Part shown: positions 8,219 to 16,776 of the stretch, piece by piece
Position numbering within the stretch: position 1 is the first letter of the stretch
How the letters are laid out: each line of letters opens with the position of its first letter
Assembly (NCBI GenBank): GCA_021774625.1
Contig: JAJFIV010000015.1
Coordinates: forward strand, 1 to 64,000
Source of the DNA: Alphaproteobacteria bacterium
GTDB lineage: Bacteria > Pseudomonadota > Alphaproteobacteria > Sphingomonadales > JAKSBY01
DNA: 64,000 nucleotides
Reading direction: 5' to 3'
Notes under the pieces: generated by a model
Databases searched by the model: none
Seen by the model: the letters and a program-made list of their open reading frames with translations, nothing else
Told to the model about the DNA's origin: nothing
Translations under genes and position numbers: made by a program

Positions 8219-9832
8219 TTAATGACCGGGGTTTTTCGTTTCCCCCTCCGGCCCGGCGGCGCCATCAGGTATCTGATAGGTCGAATGGTGGGTGATCATC
8301 CCCGATTCGTACATATGATTCGTGATAGGGGTAAGCCAGACATAAACGGCGACCAATCCGGTTAGCGTCATGGTGACGGTATAGGGCAACGCCATTATGA
8401 CCATCCGGCCATAGGACAGCCGGATTAAGGGTGCGAGTGCTGAGGTCAAAAGGAAAAGAAAAGCCGCCTGCCCGTTCGGGGTGGCTACACTCGGAATGTT
8501 GGTGCCGGTATTGATGGCGACGGCAATCAGATCGAAAACATCGCGAGGGATCTGCCCGGACTCCAGAGCAGTTTCAAGCTGGCCGATATAAACAGTCGCT
8601 ACGAAGACATTATCGCTGATCGCAGATAACACGCCGTTGGCGAGGAAAAAGGCCGTGATCTGCAATTGTCCGTCGAGCGACAGTACGAAATCCGTAATCG
8701 GCTGAAACAGATGCTGATCATGAATCATCGCCACAATCGCGAAAAAAACCACCAGCAGCGCCGTGAAAGGCAGGGCTTCTTCAAACGCCTTCCCGATCCG
8801 ATGTTCCTCAATCACACCGGTAAAGGATGTCGCCAGGATGATCACGGTCAGGCCGATCAGGCCAACCGCCGCCAGATGCAAAGCCAGACCGATCACCAGC
8901 CACACGGCAACAATCGCCTGAATGACCAGGGCCGCTTTATCGGCCTTGGTCCGCTTTCCATCCTGATAGGTGTCAAACCGCACGAGGATATGTCTGACCG
9001 CATCAGGCAGTTTTGCGCCATACCCGAATGTTTTGGTCACTTCCAGCAGAACCACTGTTAGTAACCCGACCATCAGAACAGGCATGGTGACCGGCGCCAT
9101 GCGGATAAAAAATTCGGCGAATTCCCACCCGGCAACGTTGGCAATAATGATATTTTGCGGCTCACCGACCAGCGTGGTAACACCGCCCAGCGCCGTTCCG
9201 ACAGCCGCATGCATCATCAGAGACCGCAGATAAGCGCGAAATCTTTCCAGGTCTTCCCGATTGGGCTGATGCACTTGTTCATCATCCTGGGTATCATGGT
9301 CATGGTGAAACTCTTTCCCCGAAGCCACCTTGTGGTAGATGCTGAAAAACCCTACACCGATGGTGATGATGACAGCTGTGACCGTCAAAGCGTCGAGAAA
9401 AGCCGAAAGAACCGCCCCCATTAATGAAAATATGAGGGATATCATGATCTTGGACCGGACCTTTACCAGCAGCTTGGAAAAGATAAAGAGCAGCATGTCC
9501 TTCATGAAATAAATGCCGGCGACCATGAAGATCAAAAGCAGGATGACCTCCAGTTGACCTTCAACCTCAATTTTCACGGCTTCCGCCGAGGTCATGCCCA
9601 TGACAACCGCCTCGATGGCCAGCAGACCACCCGGCTGTAGAGGATAACATTTGAGCGCCATGGCGAGGGTAAAGATAAATTCCAGGATAAACGCCCAGCC
9701 GGTGATGTAAGGGCCAACCGTCTGAAGCAGGATCGGGTTCAATACCAGAAAACCGACAAGCGTCAGTTTATACCAGTCCGGCGCCTGTCCAAGAAAATTT
9801 CCGCTATAAGCACTGCTGAAGATACGAGACAT
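8219..9832 (-). CDS. nhaB: Na+/H+ antiporter NhaB
   Basis: A 537-residue polytopic inner-membrane protein. The start [24 protein letters not shown] is typical of NhaB, and the body has multiple hydrophobic segments with [29 protein letters not shown] and [13 protein letters not shown], the conserved ion-site regions. A His/Asp-rich cytoplasmic loop ([13 protein letters not shown]) is near residues 175-190. NhaB exchanges internal Na+ for external H+ and supports pH and salt homeostasis. Stand-alone gene on the minus strand; the start codon ATG at 9832 gives full family length (about 510-535). A marine or haloalkaline habitat would fit but is not proven. Confidence 0.92.
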   Translation of the reverse strand: MSRIFSSAYSGNFLGQAPDWYKLTLVGFLVLNPILLQTVGPYITGWAFILEFIFTLAMALKCYPLQPGGLLAIEAVVMGMTSAEAVKIEVEGQLEVILLLIFMVAGIYFMKDMLLFIFSKLLVKVRSKIMISLIFSLMGAVLSAFLDALTVTAVIITIGVGFFSIYHKVASGKEFHHDHDTQDDEQVHQPNREDLERFRAYLRSLMMHAAVGTALGGVTTLVGEPQNIIIANVAGWEFAEFFIRMAPVTMPVLMVGLLTVVLLEVTKTFGYGAKLPDAVRHILVRFDTYQDGKRTKADKAALVIQAIVAVWLVIGLALHLAAVGLIGLTVIILATSFTGVIEEHRIGKAFEEALPFTALLVVFFAIVAMIHDQHLFQPITDFVLSLDGQLQITAFFLANGVLSAISDNVFVATVYIGQLETALESGQIPRDVFDLIAVAINTGTNIPSVATPNGQAAFLFLLTSALAPLIRLSYGRMVIMALPYTVTMTLTGLVAVYVWLTPITNHMYESGMITHHSTYQIPDGAAGPEGETKNPGH

Positions 9833-9994
9833 ACGGCTCCCCGAAATAAAAAATTGCGCCTGTCGCGGCGCCCCTTATCCTCACCCTTGTTAAAATGCGC
9901 AGATGTCAAAATCAAGGGAAACCGGCATGCTCAACCCCCTTGCTCAATTTTTTATCGATGTTAGGATTTGTTGAATATAAATTCCGAGGATTTT

Positions 9995-10612
9995 ATGGAA
10001 ATTACCGGTGAAAGATTAATCCCCCTGCCACGCAATATTATATGGGATGCCCTGAACGATGCCGAGACACTGAAGGCCTGCATCAAGGGTTGCGAACAGC
10101 TGGACTGGACGTCTGAGACATCGCTTGAGGCGGTAGTGTCGGCCAAGATCGGTCCGGTAAAAGCAAAATTCCGCGGCGATATTGAGCTTTCGAATATCCA
10201 GCCGCTGGAAGGCTACACCCTGAGCGGTCAGGGCAAAGGCGGCGCCGCGGGGTTTGCCAAGGGATCCGCCGATGTTTCCCTTCTGGAGCAGGAGGGCGGC
10301 ACCTTGCTGAGCTATACGGCCAAAGCCAGTGTAGGCGGCAAACTTGCCCAGATCGGCTCGCGGCTTATTGACTCCACGGCAAAAAAATACGCCGATGATT
10401 TTTTTACGCGCTTTTCCGAACTGGCCGCAGGGAAAATACCCGAGGAGCCAATTGTTCCAGAGACAAAGCCGGAAGAGGAAAGACCAGATACAGAACCCGT
10501 TGCGGCAGGACCGGCTGAACCCGAAGGGACCGCAAAAGGAGTCCATCCGGCCGTTTGGGCGACCCTGCTGATCGCACTTGTCCTTCTTTCCCTCTATTTT
10601 TTCTACGCATGA
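9995..10612 (+). CDS. CoxG-like SRPBCC protein with C-terminal membrane anchor
   Basis: The 205-residue protein starts at ATG 9995 with a CoxG signature: MEITGERLIPLPRNIIWDALND and ACIKGCEQLDW. A SRPBCC fold spans about residues 1-145, with GPVKAKFRGDIEL, and AKGSADVSLLEQEGGTLLSYTAKASVGGKLAQIGSRLI. After an acidic Pro/Glu linker comes a single TM helix (VWATLLIALVLLSLYFFYA). CoxG homologues sit beside CO dehydrogenase or other xanthine-oxidase-family molybdenum enzymes and probably recruit them to the membrane. The start is preceded by CGAGG. The next gene overlaps by 4 bp, showing a three-gene molybdenum operon. The molybdenum enzyme itself is not in the window. Confidence 0.85.
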   Translation: MEITGERLIPLPRNIIWDALNDAETLKACIKGCEQLDWTSETSLEAVVSAKIGPVKAKFRGDIELSNIQPLEGYTLSGQGKGGAAGFAKGSADVSLLEQEGGTLLSYTAKASVGGKLAQIGSRLIDSTAKKYADDFFTRFSELAAGKIPEEPIVPETKPEEERPDTEPVAAGPAEPEGTAKGVHPAVWATLLIALVLLSLYFFYA

Positions 10613-11625
10613 CACGGACGGTAATGCCTTTGGATCAAGACCCGTTATCGACAGCGATCAAATGGCTGGATGCAGGCCATGCCGCGGCGCTGGCAACGGT
10701 CACCGGCACTTGGGGCTCCGCGCCGCGCCCCACCGGAAGCCAGCTGGTCATTCGCGAGGATGGTGTTTTCCAGGGCTCCGTTTCCGGCGGCTGTATCGAA
10801 GGCGCGGTGATAACCGAAGCCCTGGAAGTCATAGCATCGGGTGAGGCAAGGCAGCTGGAATTCGGCGTCTCCAACGCCATGGCCTGGGACGCCGGCCTTG
10901 CCTGCGGCGGCCAAATCAAAATTTATCTGGCGCCTGTTACCGCAAAGCGCTCCGATCTTCAGAAAATCAGGGACTTGCAGTCCGGCGGCCGGGCTTTTGT
11001 CCATGCTGTCAATCTGGAAAGCGGTGCGGATGCGGTTTTCCTGCGCGGCGCAAAGACGTCGCATACCCTGTCCAGCATCGATTTGACGGCGGCTGTCGAG
11101 GCGGCGCTGCGCTCCGATCGATCAGGCCTTGCCGGCGGCCACATATTCCTCCACGTCCATAACCCGCCGTTACGGCTGTTTCTCGTCGGCGCGGTGCATA
11201 TTGCGCAGGCTTTGATCCCGATAGCGGAAGCAGCGGGATATCAGGTGACAGTGATTGATCCCAGAGGCGCTTTTTCCGACGATATCCGCTTTCCCGGCAC
11301 CGCCGTCTCGACGGATTGGCCGGATGACGCGCTCGAAGCAGCGCCGCCGGATGCGCGCGCGGCCGTTGTGACCCTGACCCATGATCCGAAACTGGATGAC
11401 GCCGCGCTTAAAATCGCGCTCAAATCCGACGCTTTCTATATTGGTTCGCTAGGCAGCCGGAAAACCCATGCGGCCAGAAGAAAACGGCTCGCAGCGCTCG
11501 GATTTGACGAAAACAGCCTGGATCGCATACATGGCCCGGTGGGACTGGCAATTGCGGCGAAAACACCGGCGGAAATCGCCATTTCGATCATGGCCGAGAT
11601 CATTCGGACGCTAAGAGGGACATAA
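10609..11625 (+). CDS. XdhC/CoxI-family molybdenum cofactor maturation protein
   Basis: A 338-residue protein with the XdhC_CoxI N-terminal domain (ATVTGTWGSAPRPTGSQLVI, SVSGGCIEGAV) and a Rossmann-like C-domain with LRLFLVGAVHIAQALIP, TLTHDPKLDD, YIGSLGSRKTH and IHGPVGLAIAAKTPAEIAISI. XdhC proteins bind molybdopterin and help sulfurate and insert it into xanthine dehydrogenase-type enzymes. The ATG at 10609 overlaps the CoxG-like stop by 4 bp (ATGA), and a second in-frame ATG at 10624 is also possible. The MoeA/MocA-type gene starts 1 bp after its stop. Confidence 0.88.
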   Translation: MTRTVMPLDQDPLSTAIKWLDAGHAAALATVTGTWGSAPRPTGSQLVIREDGVFQGSVSGGCIEGAVITEALEVIASGEARQLEFGVSNAMAWDAGLACGGQIKIYLAPVTAKRSDLQKIRDLQSGGRAFVHAVNLESGADAVFLRGAKTSHTLSSIDLTAAVEAALRSDRSGLAGGHIFLHVHNPPLRLFLVGAVHIAQALIPIAEAAGYQVTVIDPRGAFSDDIRFPGTAVSTDWPDDALEAAPPDARAAVVTLTHDPKLDDAALKIALKSDAFYIGSLGSRKTHAARRKRLAALGFDENSLDRIHGPVGLAIAAKTPAEIAISIMAEIIRTLRGT

Positions 11626-11626
11626 A

Positions 11627-13243
11627 ATGAAATTCGGCGCGTTTCCCATTCAGGACTGTGTCGGCGCAATCGTTGCGCATACCATCAGGGATGGCGGCGT
11701 CATGCTGAAAAAGGGCCATAAACTGACTGGTGAGGATATCCGGGAACTGGCGCTGGCTGGCGTTGAGCAGATTGTGGCTGCTCTGCCCGAGCCCGGAGAT
11801 ATAGGTGAAAATGAGGCTGCGGACAAAATTGGCGCCGCCATCCAGCAGGATAATATCAGAAAATCAGGCGCTGCGACCGGGCGGGTCAATCTTTATGCTG
11901 AAAGCGATGGCCTTTTAACATTGAATGAAACCGGCATTCACGCCCTGAATAACCTGGATGAACGGATAACCTTCGCAACCTTGCCCCATATGGCGCCCGT
12001 GCGGGCCGGGCAAATGATGGCGACCATCAAAATCATTCCCTTTGCGTTGCCGGAAAACCTGGTCAGGACGGCATCCGACCTGGCATTGTCTCAGGGTCTG
12101 ATGAAAATCTGGCCATTCCGGGCCAAAGCCACGGGTCTGATTCAGACCCGTCATGGGCGGAAATCGGACAAAAGCCAGGAAAAAACCGCTGACCGTTTAT
12201 CCCGCCGTCTGAAACAGCTGGGCAGCCGGCTTAAATTGCGGGTTTCCTGCGCGCACGAGGAAAGCGCCATTGCCGCCGCCATCAAGGGGCTGATCAAAAA
12301 TGACTGCGAGCTGATTGTCATTTTCGGCGCCTCGGCCATTTCCGACCGTAAGGATGTTGTGCCGGCGGCCATTGAGACTTCGGGCGGCGTAATTGAACGG
12401 CTAGGCATGCCGGTGGATCCGGGAAATCTTCTTTTGCTGGCGGCTATTGACGATGTGGCGGTGATTGGCGCGCCGGGCTGCGCAAAATCACCGAAACTCA
12501 ACGGGTTTGACTGGGTGCTGGAACGCATCCTGGCCGGGATAAAACCGAAAAGTGAAGATATTGCCCTGATGGGCCCCGGCGGTCTGCTGAAGGAAATTTC
12601 TTCCCGGCCGCAGCCGAGAAACGTTCCTGAGGCAATGGAAAGTGAAAAAACGCCGCCTCATATTACAGCCCTGATCCTGGCAGCGGGAGAATCCAAACGC
12701 ATGGGGGTTGAGAACAAACTGTTAAAGGATTTTGACGGCAAACCCATGCTGCTTCATGCCGTGACGTCCGCCCGGGCGAGCAAGGCGGATTCCGTCCTGA
12801 TGGTGACGGGCTGCGAGGCTGGTAAAATTCGCAAAGCCGTCCCTGAAACGGAAACCGTTCAGAATGCGAATTATGCAGACGGATTGAGCAGTTCGCTAAA
12901 AACCGGCATCTCGGAGCTGGCGGATAAAACCGACGCCGTGATTGTCATGCTTGGCGATATGCCGCGGATTTCAGAGAAAATTCTGAACGCGCTGATTGCC
13001 GGATTTTCCCCCGAAAAGGGACGCAATATCTGTGTGCCCGTGTATCAGGGCAAACGGGGCAATCCGGTGCTGTTCGCCAGAGAATATTTTCCCGCCCTGT
13101 TATCGCTGGACGGCGACTTTGGCGCAAAACACCTGATTGAAGAAAATGAAGAGGCCGTCTTTGAAGTCGAAATCGATAGTCCGGCGATCTTTCTGGATAT
13201 CGATACGGAAAACGCGCTGAAGGCAGCCCTTCAACCAACCTGA
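11627..13243 (+). CDS. Molybdopterin-binding/MocA-type fusion (molybdenum cofactor cytidylyltransferase)
   Basis: A 538-residue two-domain protein. Residues 1 to about 335 are a MoeA/MogA-like molybdopterin-binding region with LKKGHKLTGEDIRELALAG, the IFGASAISDRKDVVPAAI loop and GAPGCAKSPKLNGFDWVLERI. Residues about 345-538 are a NTP-transferase with ALILAAGESKRMGVENKLL, VMLGDMPRIS and GDFGAKHLIEE, the MocA (cytidylyl) or MobA-like fold. Such fusions modify molybdopterin with CMP for xanthine-oxidase-family enzymes. Third gene of the CoxG/XdhC operon; its stop overlaps the convergent small gene at 13231-13443 by 13 bp. Confidence 0.85.
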   Translation: MKFGAFPIQDCVGAIVAHTIRDGGVMLKKGHKLTGEDIRELALAGVEQIVAALPEPGDIGENEAADKIGAAIQQDNIRKSGAATGRVNLYAESDGLLTLNETGIHALNNLDERITFATLPHMAPVRAGQMMATIKIIPFALPENLVRTASDLALSQGLMKIWPFRAKATGLIQTRHGRKSDKSQEKTADRLSRRLKQLGSRLKLRVSCAHEESAIAAAIKGLIKNDCELIVIFGASAISDRKDVVPAAIETSGGVIERLGMPVDPGNLLLLAAIDDVAVIGAPGCAKSPKLNGFDWVLERILAGIKPKSEDIALMGPGGLLKEISSRPQPRNVPEAMESEKTPPHITALILAAGESKRMGVENKLLKDFDGKPMLLHAVTSARASKADSVLMVTGCEAGKIRKAVPETETVQNANYADGLSSSLKTGISELADKTDAVIVMLGDMPRISEKILNALIAGFSPEKGRNICVPVYQGKRGNPVLFAREYFPALLSLDGDFGAKHLIEENEEAVFEVEIDSPAIFLDIDTENALKAALQPT

Positions 13244-13443
13244 TAAAGTTGGGTAATCTTAAATCCCCGGTTTTCGGGATAACGGCGCTTTAATTTTGCT
13301 ATGGCCTGATCTTCATCCCTGGCTTCAACCTCGATAAAATTCAGATCCGCCCAGACATCTTCATAAAGATCGTGGCGCTGGTGTTCAGACACCAGGCGCC
13401 GCACAATCTCATTATAAATGGCCGCTTCAAAGGTAATCATCAT
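13231..13443 (-). CDS. Small hypothetical protein
   Basis: About 70 residues starting MMITFEAAIYN, with a charged helical-looking body (EIVRRLVSEHQRHDLYEDVWADLNFIEVEARDEDQA) and a C-terminal RYPENRGFKITQLYQVG. I chose the ATG at 13443, because AGGG lies 6 bp ahead; an earlier frame runs to 13473. Not recognised. The 3' end overlaps the molybdenum cofactor gene on the opposite strand. Confidence 0.5.
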   Translation of the reverse strand: MMITFEAAIYNEIVRRLVSEHQRHDLYEDVWADLNFIEVEARDEDQAIAKLKRRYPENRGFKITQLYQVG

Positions 13444-13516
13444 AATCATCCCTAAAGTATCATTACTCCCCACACCCCACTGTTCCTAAAGGATAATTCT
13501 TAATAACTGCTTATAG

Positions 13517-14080
13517 TTAAAAATCGTCTTCGAGCATTTCGAAAAGCTCATCCTCATTGGCGGCACGCAGAATCTTTTTTGCAATGTCATAAGCAAAACC
13601 GGCGCGGGAAAAGGCGGCAAACGCCTTTTGGCCTAGCGCTGACGGCCCGGTATTTTCCGATTTATTTTTGCTGAAAGGTCCCAACCGCCGTTTGCGGGCA
13701 AAAATTATCGCGGCCTCCAGGTCCGGGTTAATGCTTTCCAGCCCCTCTATCGCCGTCAGTCCTTTTTGCTCATCCACGCCCTTTTGCCGGAGTGCTGCCG
13801 TGATACGCCATATTGACCAGCCTTTCCGATGCAGCGAGCGGGCTTTGGCATTGGCATAAGACTGATCGTCGACAAGGCCGTCCCTTGCGCAGTCCGCTAT
13901 CACTTCCGCGATCCAGCGCCGCTGTTCCTCGCTGACCGTATTTTCCTGGCTGCGCTTTCGCACTTTATTGATCAGGATTTTCTCAAGATGCGCTTCGGTG
14001 CTGGAAAACCGCGACAGGTAGTAAAGGGCGGCATTCCTGAGATAGGTTTTTGAGACCTTTTTCGGCTTGTATTCCTTCAT
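13517..14080 (-). CDS. recX: RecX-family regulatory protein
   Basis: The 187-residue protein has the RecX repeat pattern of three-helix tandem modules: LRNAALYYLSRFSSTEAHLEKIL at the N-terminus, then DGLVDDQSYANAKARSLHRKGWSIWRITAALRQKGV, and LGQKAFAAFSRAGFAYDIAKKIL near the C-terminus. RecX inhibits RecA filaments. Length is as usual for alphaproteobacterial RecX. It stands alone, not next to recA here. No promoter feature is evident. Confidence 0.82.
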   Translation of the reverse strand: MKEYKPKKVSKTYLRNAALYYLSRFSSTEAHLEKILINKVRKRSQENTVSEEQRRWIAEVIADCARDGLVDDQSYANAKARSLHRKGWSIWRITAALRQKGVDEQKGLTAIEGLESINPDLEAAIIFARKRRLGPFSKNKSENTGPSALGQKAFAAFSRAGFAYDIAKKILRAANEDELFEMLEDDF

Positions 14081-14145
14081 TGCGTCAATGTGCGCTGATA
14101 CGCTGTGCTTGACAAGATATCAACTTCGCCCGACAAGACGGCGGC

Positions 14146-15051
14146 ATGATTCAAAAACCCGCCCTGCCCCATTACGCGCTCCTGATTCTGCTGGCCCTCA
14201 TCTGGGGGTCGGCTTTCGCCTCTATTGAAATCGCCCTTGACTCTTTTTCTCCCCTGATTCTGGTGACCGTCAGGCTCATTATTTCAGCGCTTTTTCTTGG
14301 TATTTTTGCCTATCTCCGCGGACACAGGTTTCCGGCAGATATGAGAAGCTGGCGCATGATGACCGTGGCCGGCATCACCGGCATTGCCGTGCCTTTCAGC
14401 CTGATCAGCTGGGCACAGTCGGAAATTGACAGCAACCTTACTGCGATCCTGATGGCCTTTGTCCCGTTATCCACATTGATGCTGGCGCATTTTACGACAA
14501 AAGACGAGAAAATGACCGGCCGTAAGCTGGCAGGTCTCATCGTTGGCCTTTCCGGCGTCATTACATTGATTGGCGGCGCGGCGCTTGGCGATCTGGGAAC
14601 GGCCATCTGGGCGCAACTGGCCGTGATTGCCTCTACCATTCTTTATGCGATTTCCAGCCTTCTGATCCGCGCCATTCATCATCTGCCCAATCTGGTCAGT
14701 ACGGCGGGCATGATGCTGGTTTCGGCGGTTTTCATGATCCCGCTTGCGCTTTATGCCGATCCACCATTTCAAATGGACGTCAGTTTTTCTTCGCTCCTTG
14801 CCGTTTTTTACCTTGGGCTTTTCCCTTCCGGCATCGGTTTTATCCTGATGGTTTATCTTATCCGGAATTTTGGCGTCACCTTCATGTCGCTCAATAATTA
14901 TCTGGTCCCGGCCGTCGGCGTCCTCCTGGGCGCCTTATGGCTGGATGAGACCATCGGCCCGCGCACCCTTGCAGGATTCGCCCTGATCCTTGCCGGAATC
15001 GCACTGACCCAGTTCCGCAAAGTCCGCGCCCCTAGAGTCTTTTCTGATTAG
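14146..15051 (+). CDS. EamA/DMT-superfamily transporter
   Basis: A 301-residue inner-membrane protein with about ten TM helices in two EamA repeats. The first starts with YALLILLALIWGSAFASIEIAL; the second includes FYLGLFPSGIGFILMVYLI and NNYLVPAVGVLLGALWLDETIGP, both family hallmarks. DMT proteins export amino acids or metabolites; the substrate cannot be told. The last codons lie inside the left inverted repeat of the MITE-like element at 15026-15307, so the C-terminus (PRVFSD) may have been rewritten by that insertion. Confidence 0.88.
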   Translation: MIQKPALPHYALLILLALIWGSAFASIEIALDSFSPLILVTVRLIISALFLGIFAYLRGHRFPADMRSWRMMTVAGITGIAVPFSLISWAQSEIDSNLTAILMAFVPLSTLMLAHFTTKDEKMTGRKLAGLIVGLSGVITLIGGAALGDLGTAIWAQLAVIASTILYAISSLLIRAIHHLPNLVSTAGMMLVSAVFMIPLALYADPPFQMDVSFSSLLAVFYLGLFPSGIGFILMVYLIRNFGVTFMSLNNYLVPAVGVLLGALWLDETIGPRTLAGFALILAGIALTQFRKVRAPRVFSD

Positions 15052-15307
15052 GTTGCCGCAATTTGATGACTGGAGGGGGCTGTCCGGACAGGCGCGGCCT
15101 GCAGTGCGATGGTGGGCGCATCGGGCAAAGGCCGTAACGCGGCCGGTCAGCCACCTCAAGTCACCGGAGGCCGGGTGCTTTTGTTCTGTGGCCCGCGTTG
15201 CCTTCCTTGGCCGATGCGCCGCATCGACCGGCGAAAGGCGCCTTGCCACAAAGCAAAATCATCCCGGTCAAATGGGTCAACCTGATCAGAAAAGACTCTA
15301 GCGGCGC
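15026..15307. mobile_element. MITE-like non-autonomous element with 30-bp inverted ends
   Basis: Bases 15026-15055 and 15278-15307 are inverted copies with two mismatches; the inner core CTAGAGTCTTTTCTGAT (15032-15048) and its complement are perfect. The roughly 222-bp centre is more GC-rich than flanks and codes for nothing convincing. No transposase is inside. It sits between convergent 3' ends of a transporter and an aminotransferase gene, where it overlaps both stop regions. A large bidirectional hairpin or MITE both fit; the long loop favours MITE. No clear target duplication is visible. Confidence 0.6.
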
Positions 15308-16482
15308 ATAGAATTCAATACATTCAGCGTCCGGTCGATTTCCTCTTCGGTATTATAATAATGCGGGGAAAGCCGGACCAGCTGGTTAAAGCCCCGTTTC
15401 GTCATGTCCAGCAGGGTGTGTTCGGCTACGGCCACCTGCCCGGCAATTCCGTTTTGCTCCAGAACCGCCTTGATTTCACCCGGCGCATTTTTCCGCATTT
15501 CAAAGGTCACGATGCCGGACAGATCTTCGCCGAGATCGGCTATACGCACGTCCGGGATTTGGGAAAGGCCGCGGCGTAACAGGTTCGCAAGCAGACGCAC
15601 GCGCGCCTCGATATTTTTAATCCCGATATCGAGCGCGTAATCGACGGCGGCCCCCAGCGCCAGCTGCCCGGCAACATTCCTTTCCCAGGCTTCAAAAACA
15701 CGGGCATCCCGGCGTTTTTCATATCTGTCAGGCGACACCCATTCTGCCCCCTGATTGGTCATCATGACGGGATCGGTTCTTGCCAGAAGACCCTGGCGGA
15801 AATACAGAAATCCCATGCCCCGGGCGCCGCGCAGGAATTTCCGCGCTGTTGCCGACAGAATATCGCAGCCGATCTCCCCAACATCAACATGAAGCTGGCC
15901 AACCGACTGGCAAGCATCCAGCAAGAAAGGAATTTTCGCCGCACGGGCAATTTCCCCAACCTTTTGCGCCGCAAGAATGTGCCCGGCTGAACTCGGCACA
16001 TGGCTGAGCGCGATCAGCTTTACCGATGAATCAATCGCATCTTGCAATGCTGCAAGATCGATGGAGCCGGCCTCGTCATGATCGATAACAGTAATCTGAA
16101 TGCCGCGGCGTTTTTTGACATGCAGATAGGCGACAAAGTTGGCGCGGTACTCGGTCTGACTGGTAAGGATCCGGTCCCCCGCCTCCATATCCTGCGCCAG
16201 GCTGTAGAAAGCGTGGTCCCAGGCATCGGTGGCGCTGGGCATGATGGCGATTTCATCGCTGCGGGCGCCAATCAGCCGGGCGACCGAACCATAAACCTTT
16301 TCCAGGCGGACGCCCGCCTCCTCCGCCGCCAGATAGCCGCCGATTTCCGCTTCCCGCTTCAGATGGTCCATCTGCGCCGCAATAACCGGTGACGGCATCA
16401 GCGAAGAACCGGCATTATCAAGGTGAACACGGCCGGCAGCGCCGGGGGTCTCATTTCTGATTTTCATCAAATCCACTGTCAC
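15298..16482 (-). CDS. Class V aminotransferase (PLP enzyme, cysteine-desulfurase-like)
   Basis: A 394-residue fold-type I PLP enzyme: HLDNAGSSLMPSPV at the N-terminus, DACQSVGQLHVDVGEIGCDIL with the PLP-interacting Asp, and the SATARKFLRGARGMGFLY with the Schiff-base Lys. It resembles isopenicillin epimerase/kynureninase/NifS-type proteins; the exact reaction is not readable. Start MTVDLMK at 16482; a second ATG lies 5 codons in. It lies divergent to the FAAL gene with a 294-bp gap. Its stop region lies in the right arm of the inverted repeat element. Confidence 0.82.
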   Translation of the reverse strand: MTVDLMKIRNETPGAAGRVHLDNAGSSLMPSPVIAAQMDHLKREAEIGGYLAAEEAGVRLEKVYGSVARLIGARSDEIAIMPSATDAWDHAFYSLAQDMEAGDRILTSQTEYRANFVAYLHVKKRRGIQITVIDHDEAGSIDLAALQDAIDSSVKLIALSHVPSSAGHILAAQKVGEIARAAKIPFLLDACQSVGQLHVDVGEIGCDILSATARKFLRGARGMGFLYFRQGLLARTDPVMMTNQGAEWVSPDRYEKRRDARVFEAWERNVAGQLALGAAVDYALDIGIKNIEARVRLLANLLRRGLSQIPDVRIADLGEDLSGIVTFEMRKNAPGEIKAVLEQNGIAGQVAVAEHTLLDMTKRGFNQLVRLSPHYYNTEEEIDRTLNVLNSMRR

Positions 16483-16776
16483 AAATCCTTAAAATTATTG
16501 GAAAAACCGAGTTGTTGAATGGGGTTAGAAACTAAGAAAATACTTGCGAAATCACCCCTTTGACGGTAAGTGAACTTTAATTCGCACCTGAATCAAGCAA
16601 TTGTTATGGTTCATATACAATGTGCGTGTCTTTAAGAACGGTGGAGGACAAACGGCTATTCTTCTTAAATTTAAGACCGGATTCAAATAAAAGAGTCCGG
16701 TCAGGCGTTTATTTTGGAACAATAGAACCTTTGCTCACGTTTTACACCAATAACACTTGTGTGGTAAGACCCTGAT
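16483..16776. promoter_or_regulatory. Divergent promoter region with a hairpin
   Basis: The region serves two divergent genes and has lower GC than neighbours. At 16675-16702 GACCGGA and TCCGGTC form a perfect 7-bp stem with a 14-base loop, about 75 bp upstream of the acyl-AMP ligase ATG. It has no following T-run. Promoter boxes are not clear to me. Confidence 0.35.

Noticed and set aside
15053-15301. Possible small genes inside the inverted-repeat element
   Set aside because: Frames in both directions carry no recognised domain, and the inverted ends explain the segment better as a non-coding element.
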